From: Siderastrea radians
Taxonomy: Eukaryota > Cnidaria > Anthozoa > Scleractinia > Rhizangiidae
Length of the DNA: 64,000 bases
Direction: 5' to 3'
NCBI GenBank assembly: GCA_964017195.1
Contig: OZ024895.1
Location: forward strand, 6,320,001-6,384,000
A model generated the notes under the pieces. That model saw nothing but the letters and a program-made list of their open reading frames with translations. It made no database searches and had not been told where the DNA came from. The position numbers and the translations under genes were made by a program. Of this stretch, positions 1 to 13,298 are shown in pieces; within the stretch, counting starts at the first letter, position 1; each line of letters starts with the position of its first letter.

Positions 1-360
1 AAAGTAGAAAAAATATCTTTGAGGGCTTGATATTTCCTCAGGGTTCTAGTTACATTTGTACAAATGTAAATAGACAGCTGGGTTTCTTAAGGATATTTGG
101 TCCCAAAATCTTCTCATGTCAGAAAACGTTTGCGGCAGTTAAATAACGACCAACCTCATGCCAGAAAGGAAAAAAATTGGGCAGTCACTGTGCTTGTTTT
201 GGAGACATATTCCATAAGCGCATGTTGGACATAAGGCAACTTAAGGACGGTGCAGCCTAACACAGAGGCTTTTCTGCAAAGATTATGACTATGGGGAAAA
301 GTGGATCTTAGCAATCTTTGACCTATTGGAATCTATAATTGTCTATAATTTAAAAAAGCT
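1..360. repeat. Dispersed repeat copy in a 5' intron
   Basis: The stretch contains AACTTAAGGACGGTG (near 238) and a following segment (GATTATGACTATGGGG, GATCTTAGCAA) that recurs in inverted arrangement at 57.0-57.4 kb. It is a diverged copy of that MITE family lying in the intron before the exon at 420. Confidence 0.5.
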
Positions 361-419
361 TAATGAGCACTGCCCATCCAAGTTAACATGATTGTATTAA
401 TTTTATTTTGCCTCTTTAG

Positions 420-2803
420 ATTGTGGACTATTTTTCCTATGAGCATTTTTATGTAATTTACTGTAAATTCTGGGAACTGGACACCGACCATGACCTTCTG
501 ATCGATGAGAATGATTTAATGAGACACAACAACCATGGTAAAGACAATTTCTACGCAATAAAAATTGTTTAAAGTGGTACCATGGTCAAAAAAGCACTTA
601 TTTTTTCTTCGAATTTTGAAACTGTCATTTACTCGCAAGCTTTAGAATGCAGTGTGTGAACACAGCTTATTTATTATGCAAAACATGAGTTTGAGAAGTC
701 TGAAAGCTCAAAACTTCCATGCTGCATACTAAATAAGCCACTTTCACACACACTGCATTCCAAGGCTCGTGAGTGAATGACGCCATTGTATCCATTCTGG
801 TGTAATAATGGCAGACCATTAATCGGAAAATTGCAGTTTTAATAAACAGTCTTCTGTCTCAAAAGTAAGGTTAAAATTTTGCTTAGGGATTGTTTAGTAA
901 CCAAAGTTTCAAAATCCAAAAAAAAAGTAAAATTGATTTTTTTTGTCCATAGTACCACTTTAATATTCTTCTAGCTAGTCCAAAGAAGAAAAGTTAATGA
1001 AATCCATTTAGAAATCCTAGTGACTTGGTTAAGAAATATGGAGTCTAGACATTTAAGACTGATTCCGCTCAACGATCTAGCAATAAGTGCAAAAAATATT
1101 TACTAAAAAACTACTCATAGCACGGTAACATTTTAAATGCTATTTGAAACATCTCACTCTAGTTCACTTGCCCAAGTGACCCCGCGATGAAATTCTCAAG
1201 CATTCTCAAGAAAATTAATTTCAAATCTCGTAAAAGTATGCTAAAACGGGCGCCATTTTGTTTTGAACTGACATGAACCGTCTTTTTAATTGAAATATGG
1301 ATAACTTCAAATCCAATTTTCTCTCGCGGGGTCAGCTTGGGAGCAAAAGTAACGATAAGTTCTTCTTATCTGTTCTCAAAATGTGACAGTGCTGCAAGTA
1401 TTTTTTGGTAACTTAGTTTTTCCACTTACTGCTCGAACGTTGAGCGGAAATCGTCTTAAATTCTCTGGGGTGCCCGCCCCCCCCCCCACCCCCCCATGCT
1501 GAAGGTTGTCACAGGGAGGTTGTGCTCTCACTGCAACTGCTAGGGATCCCTGTGCCTGAACTACTAGGGATCCCTGTGGATCCACCCCTGGAGAAGTAAG
1601 AAAGACTACCAGATCTCTTTAGAGATCTATCTCAATAACTTGTATCCTATGCACTTAAAAGGATCAATGCTTAATCAGTAAATTTTTAGTATATACCTTA
1701 CTCATTGACAGCAAACAAAAATTCTTTAACTCTGTTATAACTTATAGTAAGAATCTTGTTACATGTCTCAATGTTTACAACTTGAATTTCATACTTTGCA
1801 AATTCCCAGCAGGTCTAAGAAGAGAGCATTAATTTTGTCATTTTATTTTTTCTTAGCTTTGTCATCAAGAATTGTGAAAAGACTTTTTTCTGGGTGCGTC
1901 ACAAGGTATGGAGAACAACCAGTTTACCTTGGCGTGTCAGCTTAGCCTTCCCTTCTTTGTGTCAATTTCTTTGGTTTCTTGGTGTTGTGTTACACAAAAC
2001 GTGTCAGTTCTTCCTCTGAGAATACATGTGATAAGTAGTCAGCAGTTATTTTGTCCTGGGATAACTCAAACTCCCGATAACTGGAGTCTCTTTTGTTTTC
2101 CCTTAAAGGCTCGAGTTATCGAGAGTAACTGTATGGTAACTCTGTGTGAACCCTCCACCTCCCTCGTGCCAATTCACACCATTAATGTGTTCTGACTGTT
2201 ATTTGTGCAGAGGTGCAACATATGCCGAAGGAAAAATGACATACCCAGAGTTTGTTTGGTTTCTTCTTTCTGAGGAGGACAAAAAACATCCCAGGAGGTA
2301 GGATGTTTATCTCCAATCTTTGCTTTACACCACTGTATAAATTAATATGTGGGCGGCAAGCAATTTTGTTGCCTATGGTTGATTATTTGCTGGTTAACAT
2401 AACTCACACTGGAATTCAGACCCAGTCCTCGCTGCCCACTACTCTTGTTGTGTTCCCTACTAATGGGGGGCAGGGGGGGGGGGGGGCAAGGGACAGGAAG
2501 TGTATGGGAAGGGAAATTCCCAAGGTGGCAGCAAGGGAGAGAAATAGGGAAATTTACACAACATTGCATAGAATTTTGCAATTGAGAAAGGGCAAGGATA
2601 GCGTAATATATACTTGAGTTACCACATATTCTCTTATTATTGTAATGTGTATTTTGCTGAAGGAAAAAGGGTGGATGGGTGTCACCATAAAGGGGAAGGG
2701 ATGTGGGTGGGGGCCCCCCCCCCCCCAAATCTACCACTGTTGTACATGTAATGGTAAAAGATGTTATGGTAATATTTATAACAATAGTTGTGTTCTTTTC
2801 TTC

Positions 2804-2840
<37 letters not shown>

Positions 2841-5800
2841 CATCCCTTTCCAGTATTGAGTACTGGTTCCGCTGTATGGATCTGGATGGTGATGGTGTTT
2901 TGTCTATGTACGAGTTAGAATATTTTTACACTGAGCAAGTATCTAAAATGGATGCTCTTGGTATTGAGACGATGGTGTTTGAAGACTGCCTTTGTCAGGT
3001 ATGCAGTATGAGATTAGATGCTGTTGTGTTCTCCTTATAAGGCTAGTTTCCACACAGTTGACAACAATGTGGCATTTGCCAGCCATGATTTTTGTGCTCA
3101 CGTGGAAATTTGCATTAACAAAGTACTCCTCAACAGCTTTCAGTTGAATGGTCACACTCCAGGATTCATCCACACTCTCAAAAGTTAGAGCCGCCTTGTA
3201 CATCATAATAAACCGCACCAGAGGAAAGTACTGCTCAGTACATGTAGCTTTCATTTGAGTGGTCACACTTCAGGATTTCATCCACAGACTTAAAAGTCTC
3301 AAAAGTTAGGAACACTTGCCCTGAATCCTGGTTTGAACAACCTTGAAATGTTAGTGTATAAACGGTGCAGAAATGCACTTGACATTCCTGGAAGTAATGA
3401 TTTTTCAGCAGCAAAGATAAAATGGTTAATAAACAAGGAGGGGTAGGGACGGCCTTCAACAGATTGCAATTAACTTTATTGATACATTCTTTTCTTTTTT
3501 TAGATGTTGGACATGGTTAAGCCCAAAGTGTCAGGTAAGGATGGTATTGTAGCCTTGTGAAAATGTAGACTGAGAGAATTTGTTTTTAAACAACTACGGT
3601 ATTATGAGATAAAGAACGCAGTGGAGTAGTGGTCGCTGTGTTGTTTCCTTAAACAAGATACTTTACTCCACATTGTCTCTATCTTCCCAGGTGTATAAAT
3701 TCCAAACAAAATGAAGATGGTGGTGGTGGTGGTGGTGGTGGAGGGGGGGGGGGTAATCCTGTGATAGACTAGCATTCCATCCAGGAGGGGGAATAGTAAT
3801 TCTCCTAGTCACTTTATTTTGGGTACTGTGGTGGACTAGCATCTCATTACCGGATAATACGAGAAGAGAATGTACGCTAACTAGTTTTAAACGTCTTGTG
3901 AAAACAGTCTCTTTTCAATGAACACTGTAAAATTTTAGATAATTATTTTAGATATTTGTAATGTAAATAAGTTTTTTTTTTCTTTTTTCTTTGTTTTCAC
4001 TTCTTTTGTTACACGGAGGTTTCAGCCTTTCTGGCTACTCTAAATTTGTGTTAAAATAAAGTTCATGTTATGTTATGTTGTGTTTGTCTCATCAAGTGGG
4101 GAGTAGATATACTCCTAGCCACTTTATGCTGGGTATCCTGTGATGGACTAGCATCCCATGTTGGGAGGGGGGGGGATGGTAAAGATTCTCCTAGTCACTT
4201 TGTGCTGGGCATCCTGTGATGGACTAGCATCCCATCTTGGGGGGGGGGTGGTAAAGATTCTCCTTGTCACTTTATGCTGGGCACCCTGTGAGGGACTGGC
4301 ATCCCATCTAGGGGGGTGGGGGGAGTAGTAATACTCCTAGTCGAGCTTCATTGCTTGCTTCACGCTAGAGAACCCTGTTATATTAATAACAGGCAGCCTT
4401 GATGAGCGACCTGTATCGTTTAATCCTTAATATAACTGTAATCAGATAAAAAGGGAAGAAAATTGAGTCCGGGACTAGTGGTAGCATGACAACCAAAAGC
4501 TTAAGTTAACAATTTTGTTTGTTTGTTTTCTTTTGTTTTTGTTTTGTAATATATATTTCCTTTTTCCTTTACCTTTTAGGCTGTGTGAAATTAAGTGACC
4601 TGAAGAACTGCAAATTGGCTCACATTTTCTTCAACACATTCTTCAACCTGGATAAATACCTGGAGTTCGAGCAGAGGGATCCTTTTGCTGCAGCTAGGGT
4701 ATGCCAAGATTTTTTTGATATGTTTTCCAACAAAGCTCGACTACTAAACTTAACGCAAACAACACTGTTCCCATGCCAACAGCTATCTACACCATACAAA
4801 CCACTGGTGAACTACATGAGAAGAAGATACAAGCAATAGAGTACCTTACTAATTTTCGCGCCAACTTAATTTTGCAAAAATTTAGGAGCTGGGAGCTGTA
4901 TTTCGCGAGTACTAATTGTCGTGATTCAAGGGAAAAGTGGTTTTGCCATTGCTTTAGTCTCCCAAACGCTGACTTGAAGGCTCCGTTTCACAGAAAGGGA
5001 ACCGGAATTTTCAGAAAGTAACTAGACACACTAAAAGAAATTACATTCTGAAGGTACTGGAAAAACAGTAAATTGGAGGAAGAGTGCTACTTTGGTGACG
5101 TCGCAGACGTAACACTCATCCCGTACCAGGCATTGTGCGAAGAATAAGGCAAGAGAGAAGGCCTAAGTACTAAGCTGAGTTCTTAAGCTTTTTTCCTGAA
5201 ACACGAATGAATCATATCTTGAGTCAGTGGTCCAATGTCAGTGGTTACTGTGATGGCAATATTTTCAGCACTTCTCAGAAAACCATCTCGCTTAGACAAG
5301 TTAAAATCAGCCATTGTACGGTACAATAACAACCGCATTGAAAATAAACAGAATTGTTAAAATTTTCCTATATTCCTTTATTATTCTGCACACACTCTCC
5401 TTTTCTCGTTTGCTTGTGAGAGATAGAATATGTTTTTCCAGCAGTCGGTCAATCACATTCAATCAATCTATCTAATCTTTTGATTTGAATTGAGTTCATT
5501 TGTTTTGTTATTATTTTCTAAGGATATGCAAGACAGTGATGAGAATCAGCCGACAGACTGGGAGAGATACGCACAAGAAGAATATGACCTGTTAGTGGCT
5601 GAAGAAGGAGCCAATGAACAGACGGAAGGGTAAGTTCACGTGACGAGCCGGCGGGAGACACGTGCCGTACAGGGTCTAAGTGCAATAAGTCAATCACAAG
5701 TCGAGGTCAAACGGTACTTTATAATTGGTTCTAAAGACGTGCAATGTAGTCTGACCTATCAGAGCAAACGTGCTACTGTTTAATCCATTCAGAAGCAAAG

Positions 5801-6729
5801 AACCGGTGTTGCACGCGTTGTTCCGCGTATCGATTACACATTTTCCTGCCCTTTTTATCTTTTCCCCGAGCTATGATAGTTGAAGTTTTCGTAACTTTTA
5901 AACTATTATTTTCATTGTTTATTATCACATTTTTGACGTTAGTCCACGTTAGTAAACTGTTTTGTGGTTTCTTTCTCCTAATGAAAGGTTTTGTCCCTTT
6001 CCTAAACCGAAAGCACAATGTTTATCGTTCGCAATCTGTCTCAATCTTCCTCATTCTTAATAATCCTCGTTTCTTGATGGTTTATGGTCTTCTCTTCTAC
6101 GTTTTCATTGGATAAAAAAAAATGAGTAATGTGATCCACCAACGTTCCATATTAGAGCGGTTTTCATTTAAGTGTCGAAAGTAATTCGCGTTTTGCTTTG
6201 GTTTTGCTTTACTTCGCTCTGTGATTGGTTGAAAAATTTCGCGCCACTTTCTCCACCAATCAGAAGTAAAACTCAAACCAATCGCGACTTGCTCGCACGC
6301 GTTTTCCCGCGCTTGACGCCGGTCACATGTATTTGCTTCGAGTTCTGATTGGTTCATGACGTAAATTGTGTTTGTTGTGATTGGCTGGGGTAATTACTTT
6401 GGTTTTGGTTTTACGACACTCATTTGAAAACCACTCTATTTGTGGTTTTGTGATTTTGTATTAGCCTGCGAATGAGAAGCCTGTTCGTAGGCTAATTTTG
6501 TAGCCTCGTTAACTAAGTGTCGTGTTGTGACTTGTCTGCTTTCTTCCTCAGTTTGTACGAGGATGATTTCGACGAGGACGAAGACCTTGCCGAAGGTGAT
6601 ATAATGGCGCTGAAAGGTCTTGAAAATGAGGGAGACAATAACGCTAACAAAAGCAAACCCTGGACAATGGTGACGGGAATAGATGACGACATCGATGATA
6701 ATGATGATGACGATGATGACTTCTATTAA
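420..6729 (+). CDS. PPP2R3: Protein phosphatase 2A regulatory subunit B'' (PR72-type), C-terminal exons
   Basis: The product is a B''-family regulatory subunit that binds the PP2A scaffold/catalytic core and targets it in a calcium-sensitive way. I place eight exons by AG/GT junctions and continuous frame: 420-537, 1857-1905, 2211-2297, 2854-2998, 3504-3534, 4580-4698, 5523-5629 and 6552-6729 (stop TAA at 6727). The first exon reads [19 protein letters not shown] and contains an EF-hand loop rich in Asp; the fourth contains a second, canonical EF-hand ([16 protein letters not shown]). The last exon encodes a very acidic tail ending DDDDDFY, as in animal PR72-like proteins. The N-terminal exons lie upstream of the window. 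No frame breaks are seen. The assignment comes from family knowledge of the conserved EF-hand core and acidic tail; which paralogue (PPP2R3A/B/D type) is not settled. Confidence 0.88.
569..963. mobile_element. Palindromic MITE with TTAA target site (piggyBac-like)
   Basis: Terminal inverted repeats begin AGTGGTACCATGGTC (573) and end GTCCATAGTACCACT (959), and both are flanked by TTAA (569-572 and 960-963). The interior is also palindromic: AATGCAGTGTGTGAAC near 646 pairs with TTCACACACACTGCATT near 742. It sits in the first intron in the window of the PP2A B'' gene. No coding capacity. The TTAA flank suggests mobilisation by a piggyBac-type transposase. Confidence 0.75.
3040..3330. repeat. 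Dispersed interspersed repeat (copies at 8.3, 10.4 and 51.4 kb)
   Basis: Variants of a module reading roughly AGCTTTCATTTGA.TGGTCACAC..., CAGGATTTCATCCACAGACT and AAAGTTAG occur here, at about 8270-8420, 10320-10640 and 51365-51450. The copies are diverged and partly tandem within this site. They have no coding capacity; they explain several short spurious open frames. Confidence 0.6.
3745..4345. repeat. Minisatellite, about 80-bp unit
   Basis: Repeated units contain CTCCTAGTCACTTTATGCTG, a GATGGACTAGCATCCCAT core and a G-rich run. At least three good units lie at 4090-4330 and a more diverged pair at 3750-3850. The array is intronic in the PP2A B'' gene, between the exons at 3504 and 4580. 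Confidence 0.75.
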
Positions 6730-8640
6730 GGAAGTTCACTCGGCTATGGTCGATCACGTGGCTGTTCTTAGACCAGGCTGTCAAACGTGTTACCGTCCAG
6801 GGGGTAGAGGAATGGTACTTTGTGCCGTAGATGCTATCACAGCCTTCACTCAGAGGTTGAATAACAGGACGACGTTTAACTGTCCAAGAGGAATTTGTGA
6901 AGTGTGCGTCAATAGGTAACTTATCCTTCCGCCCCTAAAAGGAGGGTAATGGTGAAGATTACGGTGACAACTTCTACCAATGGAGTTCGACCATGTTGTT
7001 GTTCTTAGACCGCGTTTTCAAAAGTGTGCCTTCTGAAGGATGGAAGGGTGCAACTGTATACCCTAGGTGCCTTAGCCTTCGCCCAGAGGTTAAAGGAGCT
7101 ACGTCACGGATACTGCATCTTGAAAAAACTGGCAAGTTTTTTCAAGTTTGTCATTCGTAATCCGTCTTAATCTCCCTCATTTGTAACCATCCTTGTTTAG
7201 TTTTGGTTTATCATTACTTCTTTGGTGTTTTTCTACCTTAGGAAACTATTATTGGGAGGTTTCCTTCAATGAGAAAATAATTTTTTTCACATCAGCAAAG
7301 TGAATGAAAATACCGTGACATAGTTCCTTTAAGTAAGAGGACGACTTGCCGGTACTGTTCATCAAAGAGGAACTTGTTCAAAGTGTTTTAATAATTCGCA
7401 AAAGGAGCTTATCTTTTCGTCCCCATAAAAAGGTTAACGATAAAATGACGGTGCTCACTAGGCCGTAATTTGACCACGTGACTGTTCTACAGGCGCTATT
7501 ACACGGTGCAGTTTTTCCTGCAACTTGTCACGCAACGCCGTTGCGAGACAAGTTGCAGACGAAATGAAACTGCTGGTGTAACATCCTCTTTTCGCGTCTC
7601 CGGCGTCTCGCAACGAAAAATTGCGTTGCGAGTTGCAAGTAAAGTAGACTGGTCTTCAAAGTCAGTTTGCAAGATACGTTGCTGCTTGTAACATGCAACT
7701 TTCCTTGCGATGCTCTTGTCAACATTGCCTTTCAATTTGCGGGAAAAATTGCCTCGTAACCGCGCCTTTAAACCTTTAAGCCCCAATAGTGACAAGCGTC
7801 TAATTTCTCCTTTCATTATCGTTACTTGATCAAACATACAGGTCATGAGAATTAAGGAAATGGTCGTTAAAGCTGAGGTGTCTTGATGTGTAAGCAAATT
7901 CTCCCAACTAGTACCAAAAGAAACATATGGAGAACAGTAAGGAGAACATGCATGTTGATATTGTAGCTTAAAGGATTAAGTGTTACCCTCTAAGGGGTAG
8001 AGGGAGTTATTTGTTCCTTAGACGCTGACTTAGCCTCGATCCGGACGTTAAATTAGAGAATAACGTGCAAAGGCTAAAAGGAATGTTTTTTAATGTGTGC
8101 CAGTAATAAGAAGAAAGTTCCCTTTTGTCCGCGAGAGTAAAGTCAAACTGCCCTGGGAGTAATAATAAGACAAATTTGGTGATATGTTTACCTTATAGAA
8201 TAATGAAAAGCGGGCAACCGCACAGGAAAATACTGTTTTGGGTCTTATGACTAAATCGTCACATCTTTGGATTTTCATACACAGACTTCAAACGTTTGCA
8301 CCACCTCGTGCAACATACTAAATAGCATCTCAGGGGAGTACTCCTGGGTAGCTTTCATTTGAGTGGTTGTTGTCAACACACTGCGACCCCAATTTTAGAC
8401 TTAGCATAAAGTTAAGGAACATCTTGGTTGCCTCATGCTACGGAACCGTGTTCGACTATGTAACGTAGTCTATCCAATGAAGAAGTGACAAATCTTTTAT
8501 TCGAAGAAATTGAAATAAAAAATTCATGAGAAGTTGCAAAGTGGCCTCATATTTGACTAATAAATGAATGGTGTTTTACGTTCTCTTATTAAGAAACCCC
8601 TCTTTCAATCTCCTTGGCAACGGTTGTTTGGTAACCGACT
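6730..8640. other. 3' flank of the PP2A gene: diverged tandem repeats, no gene
   Basis: Three or four diverged copies of a segment of about 200-300 bp follow the stop codon (around 6740-6920, 6960-7120, 7400-7500 and 7980-8070), sharing features such as a GTTCTTAGACC.. element, GG.AGAGG.., and a CCTT..CTCAGAGGTT-like block. Positions 7500-7700 hold a palindromic CAACTTGTCACGCAAC / GTTGCGAGACAAGTTGCA MITE related to copies at 49.6 and 58.0 kb. I see no convincing coding exon. Confidence 0.5.
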
Positions 8641-8648
8641 GAAATAAC

Positions 8649-8720
8649 TAACCTTGTCCCAGGGCCCTTTCTCTTCATGACTCCAGGAAGAATAGAAAGG
8701 GCCCTGGGAACCAGGTTGAG
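8649..8720. repeat. Short hairpin element (CCCAGGGCCCTTTCT arms)
   Basis: Arms CCCAGGGCCCTTTCT and AGAAAGGGCCCTGGG are separated by about 20 bp, with flanking ACCTTG / CAGGTT. A related hairpin with CCTCGTTCCCAGGG arms lies at 53971-54036. It resembles a small foldback or MITE family. Confidence 0.6.
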
Positions 8721-10100
8721 TTATAATTGTCAAAAGTTGAATAAACTGTGTAGCGGAAATGTTCGAGTAAGAAATTGAGAAATTTTTGACCAGTTTGAAA
8801 AAACGTTTTTATTTAATAGCGCAACTGTCGTAAGTCTTGAGTTATATAACTGGAGGAATTAGTAAAAAATTTTGTCCAAACGTACCTGACCGTCGATGCC
8901 ATCTTTGCAGCCCCCGAGACGATGGCTGAGCCCAGCCTCTTTGTGCCTCGCGAGGGTGAACGCAAAGGAACGTTCCTTCCCTCGTTTTGAACGTGCTCAG
9001 AACCCACATCCTTAACCAGCGTCCGGCCGTACGGTTTTAACTTGTTTACATCCTGGGCCTCTATAGTTTGCCGCGGTCTATCTGTTTTGGGTTACGTGGT
9101 CCGTCACCGAAACGAATTGACCGTGAAGGCCGGGAAAAACGGCCGTACAGAAACTAGGCAAGAAATTGACAATATGAAATGGAAAAATCAATTTGCACAG
9201 GCTGGCGTTTCGAGCGCGCTACGTTTTTGGCGTTTAATACTTCCTTTAAAAAAAATTGGCCACTGTCAATTGTTGATCGAGTGTACGAAATCAGTCGTGC
9301 AATTTGCAACTTACGGCAACGGCAGCGACCGAGTGCTTCAACTCCTTGTGTTCTTTATGTCAGTTTACGTAACCAAACATAATCTCGACGTCACGTGCAA
9401 ATGACAGGTGAACTTCTTTTATTCATAATCGGATAATTTCAAAGCTTCTTGAATTGCGTGCGATTAAGGCAATCAAAGAACAAAAAAATACTTTTCTTTC
9501 TAAAGTCAATTAACCAGCTAGTTTGTATTCAACCTGGCTTAACCATGAGTTTCTTGTTAGCGTTTTTAATAACCAAACACCCCCTGCAGGCACTATATTG
9601 CACACTGCCGTTTCGCAATGAACTCGCTTTTCAAAACAACCTAAATTGAGCGCCGTTGTTAATTGCTCTTGCAATTGTGTTTTCTTTCTTGTTTCACTCC
9701 TATTAACGCAGGCATGACGCAATTGGATTTTCTCTTTTGTGTTCTTAACTACGGCTAAACTAATTTTCGATGGAATTATTATGTACAAGGTTTTTATTTT
9801 TATTTTTTTCGCAAGTGAGCGTGAAAGAAAGTTTTTGATCCCAAAGATAAGAGTTCTATTTTAGGTCGACTCCAGTACCATCTAAAAATTAATATGCATA
9901 CAAAGTACTTGAGAGTTTGGGTTTCAAAACAGCAAACTCTATAATTATATTGGACTTTCATTGGTAAGAGTATCGTCACCAACTGCGAAGGCAAAAAGGA
10001 TTGTGCGCATTCTTAAAGTTCTTGGGTCAGTTCGCTTCGACTGTGGGAACCAAATTCGTACAAAGTCGTTCAAACTTCAAAAACTTCTTGTTAAGTTGCG
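8721..10100. other. Intergenic stretch, nothing recognised
   Basis: No convincing coding exon, RNA gene or structured repeat was recognised. The open frames near 9042-9404 and 9449-9788 show no family resemblance and no good splice context. Confidence 0.4.
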
Positions 10101-10105
10101 GCAAC

Positions 10106-13100
10106 ATGAAGAAGATTTCTGTTGCTAGCGTGCCACCGATATTTCAGCTCGTGGCAAAGGAGGATGAAGATGAGGGTAGTGTCGTCTGTCAAGGACTGAC
10201 AGCTAAACTTCATTCGAGGTTTGGACGCTTTGAAGATGGAAGTCAGGTCAGTGAGTGTGTCAAAAGTTTCAGTTTGAAGCTTTTGCCTCCAAAGGGAAAA
10301 ACTGTACAAAGAACAAATTCAGCACCACAAAAAAGTACTACTCAACAGCTCTTAAGCCCATTTGAATGGCCACACTTTAGGATTTCGTCCACAGACACGA
10401 AAGTTAAAAAAACAACTTGTACATACCACGGAAAAGTTAACTGCTAGATACAGTTGTAGCTTTTATTTGAATGGTTACACTTTAGGATTTCATCGACAGA
10501 CTTAAAGGCCAGAACCACTTTTTACAGCATAAATAACAAGTAGGCCACAGGAAAGTACTGCTCAATAGCTTTCATTTGAACCATTCGAATGGTCACGGCA
10601 CTACACGTAGTCTTAGACTCCATGCTATGGGAAAAAACTTTCAGTCGCATTAACACGACTAAACGTTCGACTCTGGAGCTGACAGTCTCTCGAACTAATT
10701 TCCTCGAGCCAGAAATCGAGTTTTAGGTGAACTAATGCAGTCACGAATAGTTTTCGAGCTCTTGAAAACCTTGGTTTTATTTGCATATGATAAAATCACA
10801 ACACTTCGTATGGAATGCAAGTTTTAAGAAAGTTATTTTTAACTATGTCAATTGCCTGAAGCTGTTTTGATAATTTAGGAGATTATGTTTTCAGTGTCAG
10901 GTAACCCAATGAGGACATTAGATATTACAAAGAGAATTGTTTCCAACAGTAGTTTCGCATACAGTTAATGTGGTTTTGTTTTTTCCCTGGGACATAATTC
11001 ATTAAGTTCGAAAACTATAATGCGACAGGCAAATATGAAAACGTTAAGTTCTGGTGCCTACAATCCAGTTAGATAAATTACTATGGCCCTCCTCTCTTAA
11101 AAGTTTCTGACCAATGAGCCTGGTAAACGATTTTGGAACAATTTATTTAAAGAGCTAGCATCTTAAACTTTCATATTCGTTCTGTTGTCAGACAGATTCA
11201 AGGTTCCGCTTACGGTATTGTCGTGGCTTTAGTACGTAAGCTCTTAATTGTTTCGTGTAATTAGTCTTGACAGAAGGAACATGTGAAATCACTTAACTTT
11301 ACGTAGATTCACGGTCACATGCAATCAAAATGTTTCCAGTTTTGTCCGCCAGTAGGATCAGATAAATATTGAAAAAATTGTTGGACTCCGTATTGTTGCT
11401 CTTGGGTTGAGAGCATGTTTTAAGATCATCCAGAGACTGAGAAGTATCAAACACTTTAAACAGCTGCGAAGAAGTTGAAACGACTCATAAATAAATAATT
11501 CAACGATTACCGTAATCCGGAAAAGAATATCACAAAGAGAAAACAAACAAACTAAAATTTTAAAATTACGCAAGCCAGAGGTTCGGTGGTGCCTTATCAG
11601 GGTCCTAAACGGAGGGTTCTTTGGAGCTCTGGAGTCCTGAAATTTTTTTCGGGGAGCCTGAGATCGAGGCCACTCAGTTCAACTTAGAGCTCTGACAAAA
11701 ATGCTCATTCGGACTAAATGGTGCCATGGAGGGTAGCGATTGAGCCGGTAGTTAGAGCGACAATTGTTCCGGAAGCCGTTCATTTTTTTTTTAACCCCGG
11801 ACCCTTGGAGCCCTAAAACCCTTTGAGACCCTGCCATATGTTTTCGATTTAAAGTACAATTAATCTACTTTGTTTGTTTAATAACTGGGGTTGCACTGAA
11901 TGGCAACCCTTAGCCCTCTGATTCCGGATTGAACTGTAGTTTAGAAATGTCGTTTTTTGTGGAGGAAGGGGAATGAAAGCCCGAAGGAAAAAACCCTGGG
12001 AGCACGAAACCGGGAGTTGAGAACCAACAACAATATTCCACCGCGGTCAAACGTCTGAGGAAGTTTTCTCCTTTTAATTCGTAAGGTTTATTCACGATGC
12101 AGTCGAAACATGAGCAAGGATATATAAAATAGTGGTGAGTGTAAATATATTTTCATTTCTCCCGAGTAAACGAGTTTCTTTGCTATTTAAATGTTCCGCA
12201 CCTGAACAAAATTACTTTTACAAATAGCGCCGACAAGTACGTTTCCCGTCTTCAATACGCTTAGAACATTTTTAGTAAAGTTCGAAACATTTAAGTAAAT
12301 CAACAGGATACTAGTTAAGTATCAAACTTTGAACAGTGAAAATAATTCGCTTATCTTTGAAGTACGTTTCTTATTTTTCCCGCCCGTTTGACCGCGGTGA
12401 ACAACGAGATAGATCAACCAACTGAACAAACCCAAGATTCGAACCCAGGCCACATTGGTGAAAATTCAGCTTCACTGTGTCATCCGTGACAGTATATGCG
12501 TGATAGTATATTTGTAATATCTTTTGATTACTTTGTTCTGTTCTTTAAAGCTACACACGATATCTTACCACTTAACGAGTGAGGCAATTTGATCGTTTTG
12601 TTTACAGTTTGATCATATATAGTGATCTAATGCCAAGTATTTTTCAAAAATTTATAAATTAACTTTTGAAACATTTGATATCACCATAGCTATGAGACGT
12701 ATTCGAAACATTTAATCCCTATTACCCAATCAAAGTTGAGGATTTTTCCAACATTCCCAAATCAGGTTTTATTAATTTTTAACATATAATGACCCTATCC
12801 ACCAGGGCACAAGAGAGAGGAAGAAGTCCCTAATGCCACCAGTTCCTTCAGCAAGAAGCTCTGCCTCTTCAAGAAAAACGTCCTCCTCTCGCGGGCCGGA
12901 CGGATTTCATCCCAACACACCATTGGCCAAGGACCATGAACTAAACGGCGGGGAGAATGGACTCCAGGTCGTAGGTGAAACCGGTTACTTGGCGTTAAAT
13001 TCTCGAAAGAAAAGTACTGCGGAAAAACTGAGCGATACTGGATTTCAGCTCTATACTCTTGAAGACTCGAACAAACTACCGAAAATCTTAAAACCCAAGA

Positions 13101-13298
13101 AAAAAGGTAAAGGCTCGAAGCGAAAGAAGATCAAAGATGACCAAAGTACTTCAAGTAATGAAAGTCAAGGAGAACTGATTAACGGTAAACTGGATGCATT
13201 AAAACAGGGGGATAAAGGGAATTCAGATCCTACCTTGGGCGATGGAGATGCTGATGATTTGTACAGCAGATATGGGATAGATCTCAAACGGGAGTTCA
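10106..13298 (+). CDS. Unrecognised host gene, two exons (partial)
   Basis: A possible first coding exon starts at ATG 10106 (begins MKKISVASVPPIFQLVAKED) and ends at 10246 before GTCAGT. A second exon runs 12806-13298, after an AG at 12805 and before GTAAGT at 13299. The first ends in phase 0 and the second is open in phase 0 from its first base, so they can be joined without a frame break. The predicted product is polar, Ser- and Lys-rich, with a KPKKKGKGSKRKKIK basic stretch (nuclear-type signal) and an acidic end (GDADDLYSRYG). I do not recognise the family; the Pro/Lys-rich start is faintly like a TMEM237-type N-terminus, which is only a guess. Downstream exons are not evident; a frame at 14600-14740 after a TTTCAG is phase-compatible but lacks support. 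The composite transposon starts 2 kb downstream. Confidence 0.35.
10640..12800. other. AT-rich intron or intergenic DNA with a SINE relic
   Basis: If the two flanking exons belong together this is an intron. It contains a tRNA-type B-box on the minus strand near 12434-12447 (GGTTCGAATCTTGGG) next to GCCTGG, within a fragment resembling the SINE at 47.2 kb. Otherwise only AT-rich sequence with scattered stop codons. Confidence 0.4.

Noticed and set aside
1376..1585. Minus-strand open frame near the C run
   Set aside because: Intronic, includes a homopolymer C run, no conserved motif.
2342..2737. Minus-strand open frame with Pro-rich segments
   Set aside because: It reads low-complexity G/C-rich intron sequence on the other strand of the PP2A gene; no splice or domain support.
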